Origin: Enterobacteriaceae bacterium UBA5654
Lineage (GTDB): Bacteria; Pseudomonadota; Gammaproteobacteria; Enterobacterales; Enterobacteriaceae
Reading direction: 5' to 3'
Length of the DNA: 64,000 nt
Assembly (NCBI GenBank): GCA_002421005.1
Contig: DIJC01000020.1
Span: 238,140 to 302,139 of the forward strand
Shown in pieces: positions 42,175-51,558 of this stretch (the stretch's first letter is position 1; each line of letters starts with the position of its first letter). Position numbers and translations under genes: made by a program. The notes under the pieces were generated by a model. The model was not told the origin of the DNA and did no database searches. It saw only the letters and a list, made by a program, of their open reading frames with translations.

Positions 42175-44322
42175 TTACCAGGAATAGCCCAGCGTAGCGG
42201 TCATCGTGCGGCCAATACCATAGAAGCACGCGCTATCGCTGGCGCATGAGGCTACGTATTTGGTGTCCGCCACGTTATTGACGTTGAACTTGACGGTTGC
42301 ACCTTTCAGGCTGCTGTTCAGTTCACCCAGTTCGTAGCTCACCATCGCGTCATACAAATCCACCGACGGTACTTTGAAGGTGTTTTTCGCATCGCCATAG
42401 CTGGTGCCGATATAGCGCATCCCCACGCCTGCGGTTAAGCTTTTCAGTGGGCCGCCAGGGAAGGTGTAGCTGGCAAACGCCGAGGCCATATGCGTCGGGA
42501 TGCGGGCCGGGGTTTTCCCCTGGGTTCCGACAACCGTGGTGCTGGCAACTTCCGCATCGGTATAGGTGTACGAGCCGATCAGGTTGACCGTATCCTGCCA
42601 CAGGGTGGAGTGGATCTCCGTCTCAACGCCTTTCGAACGCACTTCGCCCGCATTTTCAAACCAGCCCAGCGCGCTGTTATAGGTCGGCACATTGTTCTGG
42701 CGCAGGTCGTACAGCGCCACGCTCATCAGCGTATTTTGTACCGGTTGATATTTCAGACCCGCTTCCACCTGCTTGCCGGTGGTCGGCGCAAACGGCGCGG
42801 TGCCCGGCGCACGGTTAGTTTGCAGATTTGGCTCAAACGACGTGCTGTAGCTCACGTACGGTGACAGGCCAAAGTCGAAAGCGTAAAGCAGCCCGCTGCG
42901 CCAGGTGAACTTATTGTCGTTCTGCTGGATTTTCTCCGCCGCCGTAAAATCGGTGGTGCGCACTTCGGACCAGTCATAGCGCCCGGAAAGCAGCAGCTCC
43001 CAGTTGTTCCAGCTCATCTGATCCTGCAAATAAACGCCCATCTGATCGAGATTTTGCTGCTCGTCGGTCATCGTGCTGAAGGTGCTTTCATCAACATTTA
43101 CCCCGTAAACCGGATTTCGCCAGTCGAGGTTGTACTGTGCACCTGCCCCGCGTGCGAGGAACTGATTATCGCGGCTGGACTTGTAATCAAATCCGCCAAG
43201 CAGGGTGTGATCGAGCGCGCCGGTGGTGGCGTGCGCTTCAAGCTGATTATCCAGGCCGAACTCATCGGTCTTGCGATCCTCACGCTGGGCGCGACGGGTC
43301 AGCAGGGAGCTGTTTGCCGGGCTGGTGGCGTACACCAGATAGCGGTATTTCTGCTTGATGGTGGCGTAGCGGGCGTTCTGGCGGAAGGTGAGAGCATCGT
43401 TAAACTGATGTTCGAACTCGTAGCCGATCATCGTTTGTTCGCGCCATGACTGATCGTAGTTCGGATCGCTGACGTTAAAATCATGCGGAATATACCGCCC
43501 GCCAACATCCACTACCGTGCCGTAATACGGCAGGAAGTTACGATAACCCGCATCGGGATCTTTCTGGTAGCTGGTCAGCAGGGTGAAGCGCGTCTGATCG
43601 TTGGGGAACCAGGTGATCGCCGGGGCAATCGCCATCCGCGTTTCTTTGTAGTCATCGACCTGATTATGCTGGGTGCGGGCAATCCCGTTCAGGCGATACA
43701 GCACGCGTCCGTCATCGCTCAGCGGGCCGCCAAAATCAAACGCGCCTTCCGCCAGATCATGATTACCGGTGCGGAACTGCACTTCATGGATCGCCTCACT
43801 GGTGGGGCGTTTGCTGGTCATGCTGATAAGACCGCCAGGGTTGACCTGACCAAACAGCACCGATGCCGGGCCGCGCACCAGTTCGACGCGCTCCAGCAGC
43901 CAGGGATCGACGGTGCCGGTTTGCGACGAGGCGGTCGCCCCGTAGCTCAGGCCGTCGAGAAACTTCGGCACGTAGCTGAAGCCGCGCACGAAAACTTCAT
44001 CGTTACGGTTGGAAGAACCGCGATATTCGGTAAATGCCCCGGCGCTGTAACGCAACGCTTCGGAAACCGAGGTCACGTCGAGGGCGTTCATTTGATCGCG
44101 GGTGACGACGGAAATCGACTGCGGCGTCTTCACCAGCTCCGCCGAGGTTTTGGTCGCTGACAGCGTTTTGGTGGCGACCATGCCTTTCAGCGGTGCAGTG
44201 GGATCTTCACTGTTGCCCTGGGTGACTACCATCGTCTCTTCCGCAGCTAGCGCCTGATGGCTGATGGCCGTGGTCGCTATACTCATTAACCAGAGATGCA
44301 TTATCTTATTATTTTTGAACAT
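42175..44322 (-). CDS. TonB-dependent siderophore receptor (FoxA-like)
   Basis: The 715-residue outer-membrane receptor has a signal peptide (MSIATTAISHQALA), a TonB box near ETMVVT, a plug with TPQSISVVTRDQMNAL and VRGPASVLFGQVNPGGLISM, and a barrel ending LGYSW. Near the C-terminus CASDSACFYG carries two cysteines in the position seen in FoxA and FhuE-type hydroxamate receptors. Ferrioxamine or another trihydroxamate is therefore a plausible ligand. It is divergent from an esterase gene, with a Fur-like site between them. Confidence 0.87.
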   Translation of the reverse strand: MFKNNKIMHLWLMSIATTAISHQALAAEETMVVTQGNSEDPTAPLKGMVATKTLSATKTSAELVKTPQSISVVTRDQMNALDVTSVSEALRYSAGAFTEYRGSSNRNDEVFVRGFSYVPKFLDGLSYGATASSQTGTVDPWLLERVELVRGPASVLFGQVNPGGLISMTSKRPTSEAIHEVQFRTGNHDLAEGAFDFGGPLSDDGRVLYRLNGIARTQHNQVDDYKETRMAIAPAITWFPNDQTRFTLLTSYQKDPDAGYRNFLPYYGTVVDVGGRYIPHDFNVSDPNYDQSWREQTMIGYEFEHQFNDALTFRQNARYATIKQKYRYLVYATSPANSSLLTRRAQREDRKTDEFGLDNQLEAHATTGALDHTLLGGFDYKSSRDNQFLARGAGAQYNLDWRNPVYGVNVDESTFSTMTDEQQNLDQMGVYLQDQMSWNNWELLLSGRYDWSEVRTTDFTAAEKIQQNDNKFTWRSGLLYAFDFGLSPYVSYSTSFEPNLQTNRAPGTAPFAPTTGKQVEAGLKYQPVQNTLMSVALYDLRQNNVPTYNSALGWFENAGEVRSKGVETEIHSTLWQDTVNLIGSYTYTDAEVASTTVVGTQGKTPARIPTHMASAFASYTFPGGPLKSLTAGVGMRYIGTSYGDAKNTFKVPSVDLYDAMVSYELGELNSSLKGATVKFNVNNVADTKYVASCASDSACFYGIGRTMTATLGYSW

Positions 44323-44420
44323 TTTTTTAGTAAAACCCCGTGAATGATGTTTTTAAAAAACACCCCGTATACAAAAAATGTATAGCCGGATGCGTAACCA
44401 TAAACGGCGTAGATAATATT

Positions 44421-44439
44421 GCAAATTATTATCATTTGC
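44421..44439. promoter_or_regulatory. Fur-box-like palindrome between receptor and esterase genes
   Basis: GCAAAT-TATTATC-ATTTGC is a 19-bp inverted repeat rich in the ATTAT/ATCATT elements of Fur sites. It lies 40 bp before the esterase ATG and about 98 bp before the receptor ATG, so one site may repress both. Confidence 0.65.
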
Positions 44440-44478
44440 ATTAGCGTTGTTACAAATTTCAGCGGGAAAGTTTTACGA

Positions 44479-46134
44479 ATGAAAATGGCATGGAGTGGTT
44501 TGCTGATTGGTCTGAGTGCAACGCCTGCGCTGGCGGCAGGCTGTGAGGCGATGTCCGTACAGGGTGAACAGCAGGGTAAATTTGATGCCAGCGGCGAAGT
44601 CTGTTTTGAGCTACCGGCGCTGGGCGAGAATTATGTTTCCGCCACCCTCAGCGGGGTGACGGATGCGCGGCTGCTCGATCGGCAAAACCGCCGCCTGCGC
44701 TCGCTGCTGGAGGCCGGGCCAGTGGATGGCGAACAGACGCTACTGTTTTCGCTTCCCGTGAATCAGCCTTCCTCGCTGGTGCTGCACGGCGAAGAGGGCG
44801 CGCGCTGGCATTTTCGCTGGCGTATTAAAGAAACGTCGTCGCTGCCGCGTACCCAGGTGCTTGCGCCGGTCAGCCCGCTGCTGCAAAAGCTGGCGCGGGA
44901 ACTGGCGCGCGGTGGCACCACCGACGCCTTCTGGCACGACCGGCAGCAGCAGGGAACGCCGCTGGTGGAGCCGGTGGATGCCACACACAAGCGGGTCACG
45001 TTCCTGTGGCGCGGGGCGCGTAACAACGTCTTTATTCTGGGTTCGCCCGCAGGCGATCACGACCCGCTGTTTCGCCTCGGTCGCTCAGACGTCTGGTTTC
45101 GCAGTTATGTAGTACCCGCCGATACGCTGATGCAGTACAAGCTGGCCCCTGACGTGCCGCAGGTACAGGGCACACCGCGCGACCAGCGGCGGGCGATTCT
45201 GGTCAGCGCCCAGGCCGATCCGCTGAATCCCGCGACCATGAACACCCGTCAGGCCGATCGCTTTAATCGCTACTCTTTGCTGGCGCTGGGGCCAGCCCGC
45301 TACTGTACGCCGCAGCGCATGGCCCGGCCGGTGCGCCACGGGGTGCTCAGCAGAGAAACGCTTTACAGCCAGATCCTCAATAACCGTCGCGACATTATTC
45401 TCTACCGTCCGCGCGTGGCGCAGCCCGCCCGCTGGACGCTGCTGCTGTTTGATGGTCAGGTTTATCAGGATGAATACCGCTTCGCCAGCGTGATGGACGA
45501 TTTAATCGCCCGCCACATCGTGCCGCCGGTGAATATTGTTTTTATCGACAGTCTCGATCACGCTCGCCGTGGTCAGGAGCTGCCGCCGAATCCGGCATTT
45601 GCCGATTTTATGGCGCATGAGCTGGTGCCGTGGCTACAGCAGAAGGGCATCCCGGTTCAGCGCCAGAAAACGGTGCTGGCAGGCTCCAGCTATGGCGGCC
45701 TTGCGTCGTCGTGGGTGGCGCTGCGTTATCCGCGTCTGTTTGGCAATGTGCTGAGTCTTTCCGGTTCGTACTGGTGGTCGCCGAAAGGAGAGGACGCAGG
45801 CTGGCTGACCCGCCAGTATCAGCAGTCGCCGCGCTATCCGATTCGCTTCTGGCTTCAGGCCGGACGTTTTGAAAGCCAGGGACCGGACGGCGGGATTTTC
45901 CGCAACACCGAGAATTTTGCGCGGGTACTGCATGACAAAGGCTACCGGGCGAGCTTCCATCCGTGGTCCAGCGGTCACGACTATGCGGCCTGGTGCGAAG
46001 CGCTGGTGGCCGGAATGCGCGACTTCACTGGCCTAAACCGTGTGCGCAAACCAGCGACGCCAGACGAAGCGGATAATCAGATACTCAATAACGCCAAGCG
46101 CCAGAAACCACAGGCAAAACAGCAGGGTATATAG
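44479..46134 (+). CDS. Exported Fes-like siderophore esterase
   Basis: The 551-residue protein has a signal peptide (MKMAWSGLLIGLSATPALAA) and then a two-domain enterochelin-esterase layout. The N-terminal beta domain contains VTFLWRGARNNVFI and the C-terminal alpha/beta hydrolase has the nucleophile motif LAGSSYGGLASS and the histidine motif SSGHDYAAWCEAL. Cytosolic Fes lacks a signal peptide; periplasmic relatives such as IroE and PfeE have one, so this enzyme probably acts in the periplasm. It pairs with a FoxA-like receptor, so the substrate may not be enterobactin. Its last 33 codons overlap ybdJ on the other strand. Confidence 0.83.
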   Translation: MKMAWSGLLIGLSATPALAAGCEAMSVQGEQQGKFDASGEVCFELPALGENYVSATLSGVTDARLLDRQNRRLRSLLEAGPVDGEQTLLFSLPVNQPSSLVLHGEEGARWHFRWRIKETSSLPRTQVLAPVSPLLQKLARELARGGTTDAFWHDRQQQGTPLVEPVDATHKRVTFLWRGARNNVFILGSPAGDHDPLFRLGRSDVWFRSYVVPADTLMQYKLAPDVPQVQGTPRDQRRAILVSAQADPLNPATMNTRQADRFNRYSLLALGPARYCTPQRMARPVRHGVLSRETLYSQILNNRRDIILYRPRVAQPARWTLLLFDGQVYQDEYRFASVMDDLIARHIVPPVNIVFIDSLDHARRGQELPPNPAFADFMAHELVPWLQQKGIPVQRQKTVLAGSSYGGLASSWVALRYPRLFGNVLSLSGSYWWSPKGEDAGWLTRQYQQSPRYPIRFWLQAGRFESQGPDGGIFRNTENFARVLHDKGYRASFHPWSSGHDYAAWCEALVAGMRDFTGLNRVRKPATPDEADNQILNNAKRQKPQAKQQGI

Positions 46135-46281
46135 CTGATTCAGATCCGTCAGATGAAAAGTGGTCATCAGTTTTTTCGCCAGTACCAGCCCGAGCGATGG
46201 CGCGGGAAGCAGCAGGCAGGAGAGAAACGCCAGCAGCAAAATGCCGCCAGCGCTCATCAGGGATTCGAGCGGATGTTTCAT
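46033..46281 (-). CDS. ybdJ: YbdJ, small inner-membrane protein (DUF1158)
   Basis: This 82-residue protein has two hydrophobic helices (GGILLLAFLSCLLLPAP and LYTLLFCLWFLALGVIEYLI) and a basic tail. It is a close match to E. coli YbdJ, which also lies beside ybdK. Its function is unknown. Its 3' 102 bp are antisense to the end of the esterase gene, an overlap not expected in E. coli. Confidence 0.9.
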   Translation of the reverse strand: MKHPLESLMSAGGILLLAFLSCLLLPAPSLGLVLAKKLMTTFHLTDLNQLYTLLFCLWFLALGVIEYLIIRFVWRRWFAHTV

Positions 46282-46345
46282 GCAGCGTTAATCTTCTGTT
46301 AAAAAGCGGATGGCGCATTGTAAAGCCTGACGCGTGAGGCGGCTA

Positions 46346-47461
46346 CTATGCCGCCCAGATTTCAGTATGCTTTTGCACCAGTCCAATCAGCGAACCGCCG
46401 TCGGCGATAAAATCGCGCATTTGCTGCGCCTCGCTCTTGCCCGATTTCAGCGTCAGGGCAATGTCTTCCAGCGCACTCCCGCCACCCAGTTTGTCCGCAT
46501 AGGGCATCAGCGTGTCCAGCAGGCTGGTGATATCTTCGGCAATACTGCGCTGCTCGCCGGTATGCACATCCGTCAGCACGCCTTCCAGCCCGTAGCGGCA
46601 CGCCTGAAAACGGTTAAATTTATACAGCAGGTAGTCCCGCTCCTGGTGCTTAAATGGACGCTCCGCCAGCAGCCAGTGGGCAATCGCCTGAATAAATCCG
46701 GCGGTATTAACCGCATGGGCGAGCGTCAGCGGCGTATCCATTACCCGCACTTCCACCGTGCCAAAATGCGGACTGGGGCGCACGTCCCAGTGCAAATCTT
46801 TGATGCTCTCAATCATGCTGGTATGGCTCAGGCGGCGAAACAGCCCTTCAAACGCCTGCCAGTTGCTCACCCACGGCATCGGGCCGTTGTCGGGAAAGGC
46901 AGAAAAAATATTCAGCCGCGAGCAGGCAAAGCGGCTGTCTGCCCCCTGAAGATAAGGCGAGGCGGCATTCAGGGCGATAAAGTGCGGCACAAAGCGCGAC
47001 AGGCCGTGCAGGAGATAAATCGCATCGTCACCGTTCTGGCAACCCACATGCACATGCTGCCCAAACACCGTCGCCTGCTGGACCAGATAGCCGTAATATT
47101 CCAGCGTCTGTTTGTAGCGCTCGCTTTTACACACTTCCTGACGCTGCCAGGTCTGAAACGGATGCGTGCCACCGCCGCAGATTTGCAGGTGGTGCTTTTC
47201 CGCCGCGCGCAGAATAATTTGCTGCATCGCTGAGAACTGCGACGCCGCCTGGTGGATATCACGACACACGCCCGTCGCAATCTCCAGCATACTTTCGGTA
47301 ATGTCGTGCTTGACTTCGCCGGAGGTCACCCCGGCCTTCACGGCATCGATCAGCGTGGAAGAATCCTGGCTGAGATCGTAGCCCGGCGGATTCACCACCT
47401 GTAGCTCCAGTTCAATGCCGAGGGTAAAAGGATCGGAGGTATGAAAATCAGGTAAGGGCAT
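46346..47461 (-). CDS. ybdK: YbdK, glutamate-cysteine ligase-type carboxylate-amine ligase
   Basis: The 371-residue GCS2-family ATP-dependent ligase starts at MPLPDFHTSDPFTLGIELEL. Conserved regions are KHDITESMLEIATGVC, CGGGTHPFQTWQ, FGQHVHVGC and HFGTVEVRVMDTPLTL. E. coli YbdK has weak gamma-glutamylcysteine synthetase activity in vitro; the true substrate is unknown. The start at 47461 matches the E. coli protein; a longer upstream frame is not homologous. It forms a unit with ybdJ as in E. coli. Confidence 0.95.
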   Translation of the reverse strand: MPLPDFHTSDPFTLGIELELQVVNPPGYDLSQDSSTLIDAVKAGVTSGEVKHDITESMLEIATGVCRDIHQAASQFSAMQQIILRAAEKHHLQICGGGTHPFQTWQRQEVCKSERYKQTLEYYGYLVQQATVFGQHVHVGCQNGDDAIYLLHGLSRFVPHFIALNAASPYLQGADSRFACSRLNIFSAFPDNGPMPWVSNWQAFEGLFRRLSHTSMIESIKDLHWDVRPSPHFGTVEVRVMDTPLTLAHAVNTAGFIQAIAHWLLAERPFKHQERDYLLYKFNRFQACRYGLEGVLTDVHTGEQRSIAEDITSLLDTLMPYADKLGGGSALEDIALTLKSGKSEAQQMRDFIADGGSLIGLVQKHTEIWAA

Positions 47462-47721
47462 AAATCGCCTCATATTAATGTGTTTCGTTAAGTATAGAAG
47501 GAGGCGAGAGAGGGCAAGAAAGCAGGGGCGTTTTTCGCGAGAAAGCTCGCAGAAAATGCATTTTCGGACAGGCGGATTTTTCAACGGGATAACGGCGTAG
47601 CGAGCGTCGCGTTGGGAAAGATTGCCGCAGGGTTAAAGTGATAATTAATTATGCAGTGAATATCCCCGTACAGAAATTAACAGTCAATATGCTGAACAGG
47701 CGGATTAACATTAGCTACTGG

Positions 47722-47970
47722 CTAAAAAAACTTTCGCCTTATATCTCTGCCGTCATCATTAAAGATATTAATAACACTCTTCATATTAAAATAATCCCTT
47801 GCCGCAACAATAACCCTGGCGTTATCAATGGTGCATTCCCGCAACATAATTCCCATCCCCGGTGCAGGAAAATTACCTTCGATAAGCATATACAATATAT
47901 CGGACTGGTATTTCTCCGTTACGATAATTAATTCTGATTTTATCGGCTGGTTCACAGTTAATTTCGCCAA
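47722..47970 (-). CDS. Possible small protein of unknown function
   Basis: An 82-codon frame begins with TTG (MAKLTVNQPIKSELIIVTEK) and contains YMLIEGNFPAPGMGIMLREC. It has a plausible mixed alpha/beta composition, but I recognise no family and see no strong ribosome site. A plus-strand frame overlaps it. It sits in the AT-rich 570-bp interval 47462-48031, which otherwise contains only the promoters of ybdK and the ABC operon. Confidence 0.3.
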   Translation of the reverse strand: MAKLTVNQPIKSELIIVTEKYQSDILYMLIEGNFPAPGMGIMLRECTIDNARVIVAARDYFNMKSVINIFNDDGRDIRRKFF

Positions 47971-48031
47971 TAGACGAACTGGTACGCATCTTGCCTGTTA
48001 ATTACGCCACTTATTTAACAGGGAAAATGTG

Positions 48032-49687
48032 ATGCTGATGAACCGTTTCTCCATGCGTAAACGTTATCTTGCTGCGGTAATCGGGGCGATAACGCTTTCA
48101 GGTGCTGTGCAGGCGTCAACGCTGCGTATCGCCATGACCGCCGCCGATATTCCCCTGACTTTCGGTCAGCCTGACCAGGGGTATGAGGGCAACCGCTTTA
48201 CCGGTATTCCCATTTATGACTCCCTGGTTCAATGGGACCTGTCGCAGGGCGAAAAGCCCAGCGGGCTGGTGCCGGGCCTGGCGACGGAATGGCACGTCGA
48301 TCCGCAGAATCAGACCCGCTGGATCTTTACCCTTCGTCCTGGGGTGAAATTCCATGACGGCACTGAAGTCAACGCCGATGCGATTGTCTGGAACGTCGGC
48401 AAAGTGCTGGATAAAAATGCCCCGCAGTATGCACCGGGGCAAATTGGCAACACCCTCTCGCGAATGCCGACCCTCACTGGCGCGGAGAAAATCGATGACC
48501 ATACCGTCGTGCTTACCACCTCAGAGCCGGACGCGCTTCTTCCTTATAACGTCACTAACCTGTTTATTGTCTCGCCTGGCGCGTGGCAGAAAATCTACGA
48601 CGCGGTTCCGGCCTCAACCGGCGATACCGCCGCCCGCAGCAAGCAGGCGTGGACGGAATTTGCCGCCCATGCGGTGGGCAGCGGACCGTTTAAAGTTGAA
48701 AAGCTGGTGCCGCGCCAGCAGCTCATTCTTGCCAAAAACCCGGACTACTGGAATAAAGATCGCATCCCGCGCGTGGATAAGGTCGTGCTGATCCCGCTGC
48801 CGGAGGCCAATGCCCGTACCGCCGCGCTGTTATCGAAACAGGTGGACTGGATCGAAGCGCCCGCGCCGGATGCGGTCGATCAGATCAAAGCCCAGGGCTA
48901 TAAAATATACGCGAATACCCAGCCGCACATCTGGCCGTGGCAGTTCTCCTTCCTCGAAGGATCGCCATGGAAAGATATCCGCGTGCGCAAAGCGGCTAAC
49001 CTGTGCCTCAACCGCGCCGAACTGAAAAGCTATCTTGGCGGCTATATGACCGAAGCGACGGGGATTTACGAGGCGGATAACCCCTGGCACGGCAAGCCGA
49101 CCTTCCAGATCAAATACGATCCCGATACCGCCCGCAAGCTCATGACCGAGGCGGGCTTCAGCAACAGTAAGCCTTTGCACGTAACGGTCGCCACCTCCGC
49201 GTCCGGCTCCGGGCAGATGCAGCCGCTGCCGATGAACGAATACATCCAGCAGAGCCTGAAAAGCTGCTTCTTTAATGTCGATATCAAAGTGACCGAGTGG
49301 AACACCCTGTTCACCAACTGGCGTCTGGGGGCGAAAGATCCGGCGGCGAAGGGCGTGGATGCAATCAACGTCAGCGCGGCGGTTAACGATCCTTACTTCG
49401 GGATGCTGCGCTTTGCGACGGAAAAAGCCTTTCCGCCGGTGGCGACCAACTGGGGCTATTTCTCGACGCCGGAAACCGAAAAGCTGGCGACGGCGGTTAA
49501 ACATGCCTTCACGCCCGCCGAGCTGGATAAAGCCGCCAGCGAACTGCACGCCGCCATGGTGGACCAGGTGCCGTTCCTGTACGTGGCGCATGACGTCGGC
49601 CCGCGCGCCATCTCTCCCGCCGTCACCGGCGTGGTTCAGCCGCAAAGCTGGTTTATTGACTTAAGCCTGGTCAGTAAAAAAGAGTAA
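48032..49687 (+). CDS. ABC transporter binding protein, peptide/nickel type (SBP_bac_5)
   Basis: This periplasmic protein of about 551 residues has a signal peptide (MRKRYLAAVIGAITLSGAVQA). The mature domain has IYDSLVQWDLSQGEKPSGLVPGLA, WTFTLR-like WIFTLRPGVKFHDGTEVNAD and the C-terminal VPFLYVAHD. It belongs to the DppA/OppA/NikA family. It is the first gene of a seven-gene rightward unit ending with an amidase and a carbamoylase-like enzyme, so the imported compound is probably an amide or ureido derivative rather than a general peptide. AGGGA lies seven bases before ATG 48032. Confidence 0.87.
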   Translation: MLMNRFSMRKRYLAAVIGAITLSGAVQASTLRIAMTAADIPLTFGQPDQGYEGNRFTGIPIYDSLVQWDLSQGEKPSGLVPGLATEWHVDPQNQTRWIFTLRPGVKFHDGTEVNADAIVWNVGKVLDKNAPQYAPGQIGNTLSRMPTLTGAEKIDDHTVVLTTSEPDALLPYNVTNLFIVSPGAWQKIYDAVPASTGDTAARSKQAWTEFAAHAVGSGPFKVEKLVPRQQLILAKNPDYWNKDRIPRVDKVVLIPLPEANARTAALLSKQVDWIEAPAPDAVDQIKAQGYKIYANTQPHIWPWQFSFLEGSPWKDIRVRKAANLCLNRAELKSYLGGYMTEATGIYEADNPWHGKPTFQIKYDPDTARKLMTEAGFSNSKPLHVTVATSASGSGQMQPLPMNEYIQQSLKSCFFNVDIKVTEWNTLFTNWRLGAKDPAAKGVDAINVSAAVNDPYFGMLRFATEKAFPPVATNWGYFSTPETEKLATAVKHAFTPAELDKAASELHAAMVDQVPFLYVAHDVGPRAISPAVTGVVQPQSWFIDLSLVSKKE

Positions 49688-49705
49688 CCGTTACGAGGAG
49701 ATCCC

Positions 49706-50659
49706 ATGATCAGCACGCTCTTTTATCGCGTTTTACTTGCCGTTCCGACCATGCTGGGGGTTGCCGTTATCTGCTTTTTGCTGGTGCAGATAGCGCCGGG
49801 CGATCCGCTGGTATCGGTCATGCCGCCGGATGCGTCCGAAGCGCTGCGCCAGACGCTGATGCAGGCCTACGGTTTTGATAAACCGCTGCCGATGCAGTTT
49901 GCCCACTGGCTGTGGCGGGCGCTGCATGGCGATCTCGGACTCTCTGTCGCTACCGGCAGACCGGTCATTGATGAAGTGATGAACGCGGTCAGCTACTCGC
50001 TGCGCCTGGCGCTACTGGCAACGCTGACGGGCTTTGTGCTTGGCAGTTTGTTTGGCTTTGTAGCGGGCTATTTTCGTAACAGTGTGATTGACCGCCTGGC
50101 GTCGGTGCTGTCGGTATTTGGCGTCAGCGTTCCGCATTACTGGCTGGGGATGCTGCTGGTGATCGTGTTCTGCGTCAAGCTGGCCCTCCTGCCCGCGACC
50201 GGCGGCGGGCCGATTGGCGAGAGCGGCTGGCAGTGGGACTGGGAGCACCTGCAATTTATGCTGCTGCCCGCCATCACGCTATCGGTGATCCCGACCGGGA
50301 TTATCGCCCGCACGGTGCGCTCGCAGGTGGCGGATATTTTAAGCCAGGAATTTATTGTGGGCCTGCGCGCGCGCGGCCTGAACGAATCGCGCATCTTCCT
50401 GCACGTCGTTAAAAATGCTGCGCCTACCGCGCTGGCGGTGATGGGGCTACAGGTCGGTTACCTGATGGGCGGCTCGATTCTGGTGGAAACGGTCTTCTCG
50501 TGGCCCGGCACCGGGATGCTGCTCAACACCGCTATCTTCCAGCGCGATTTACCGCTGCTCCAGGGCACGATCTGGGTGCTGGCGCTGTTTTTTGTCCTGC
50601 TCAATCTGCTGGTGGATATCCTCCAGACCTCACTCGATCCGCGTATTAAAAGGAGCTGA
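49706..50659 (+). CDS. ABC permease, DppB/OppB type
   Basis: The 317-residue inner-membrane protein has six hydrophobic segments. It begins FYRVLLAVPTMLGVAVICFLLVQIAPGDPL, the hallmark of DppB-type permeases, and has the EAA-type loop GLRARGLNESRIFLHVVKNA. GAGGAG precedes the ATG. It pairs with the next gene as a heterodimeric channel. Confidence 0.9.
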   Translation: MISTLFYRVLLAVPTMLGVAVICFLLVQIAPGDPLVSVMPPDASEALRQTLMQAYGFDKPLPMQFAHWLWRALHGDLGLSVATGRPVIDEVMNAVSYSLRLALLATLTGFVLGSLFGFVAGYFRNSVIDRLASVLSVFGVSVPHYWLGMLLVIVFCVKLALLPATGGGPIGESGWQWDWEHLQFMLLPAITLSVIPTGIIARTVRSQVADILSQEFIVGLRARGLNESRIFLHVVKNAAPTALAVMGLQVGYLMGGSILVETVFSWPGTGMLLNTAIFQRDLPLLQGTIWVLALFFVLLNLLVDILQTSLDPRIKRS

Positions 50660-50661
50660 TT

Positions 50662-51555
50662 ATGGTGGACACCGTAACGCCGAAACTGGCCCCGGCTGCC
50701 GCACCGTTCGCGGCGACACACGGCTACTGGTATGGCGTGCTGATGCGCCTGCTGCGCGACCCGACGGGCGTGGTGGTCGGCGGCATTATTTTTCTGCTGC
50801 TGATGCTGGCACTGTTTGGCCCGTGGCTCATCACCAAAGATCCGTACCAGACCTCCATGTTTATGCGCCTGAAAGCGCCTGGCAGCGAAGGCTTTCCGCT
50901 CGGCTCAGACGAACTGGGGCGCGATATGCTCTCGCGGCTCATTCTCGGCACGCGCCTGTCGCTGTTTATGGGCATCGTGCCGGTGGTGCTGGCGTTTTTT
51001 ATCGGCGGGGCGATTGGCGTCATCGCCGGTTATGCCGGGGGAAAAACCAATACCCTCATCATGCGGACCATCGATGTGTTTTACACCTTTCCGTCGGTGC
51101 TGCTGGCGATTGCGCTTTCCGGCGCGATGGGGGCGGGCATCGGCAATGCGCTGCTGTCGCTGACGCTGGTTTTTGTGCCGCAGGTGGCGCGGATTGCCGA
51201 AAGCGTCACCGCCCAGGTGCGGCATATGGACTACATTGAGGCCGCGCGCGCCACCGGTGCCAGCCCGCTGACCATTATCCGCGTGCAGGTGCTGGGCAAC
51301 GTGCTGGGGCCGATTTTTGTCTTCTCTACCGGCCTGATTTCGGTGTGCATGATCCTCGCCTCTGGCCTGTCATTTCTCGGGCTTGGCGTGCGTCCGCCGG
51401 AGCCGGAATGGGGGCTGATGCTTAACACGCTGCGCACGGCGATTTATACCCAGCCGTGGGTCGCCGCGCTGCCGGGGGTGATGATTTTTATCACCTCTAT
51501 TTCCTTCAATATTCTGGCGGACCGCCTGCGCGCCGCAATGGCGATTAAGGAGTAA
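50662..51555 (+). CDS. ABC permease, DppC/OppC type
   Basis: The 297-residue partner permease has the N-terminal segment VVGGIIFLLLMLALFGPWL, the family stretch PLGSDELGRDMLSRLILGTR and the EAA loop EAARATGASPLTIIRVQVLG. Two bases separate it from the upstream permease, and GGAG precedes the ATG. Confidence 0.9.
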   Translation: MVDTVTPKLAPAAAPFAATHGYWYGVLMRLLRDPTGVVVGGIIFLLLMLALFGPWLITKDPYQTSMFMRLKAPGSEGFPLGSDELGRDMLSRLILGTRLSLFMGIVPVVLAFFIGGAIGVIAGYAGGKTNTLIMRTIDVFYTFPSVLLAIALSGAMGAGIGNALLSLTLVFVPQVARIAESVTAQVRHMDYIEAARATGASPLTIIRVQVLGNVLGPIFVFSTGLISVCMILASGLSFLGLGVRPPEPEWGLMLNTLRTAIYTQPWVAALPGVMIFITSISFNILADRLRAAMAIKE

Positions 51556-51558
51556 GCG

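Noticed and set aside
47638..47931. Plus-strand 97-codon frame
   Set aside because: It overlaps the minus-strand candidate, lacks a ribosome site and has an implausible Asn/Ile-rich composition.
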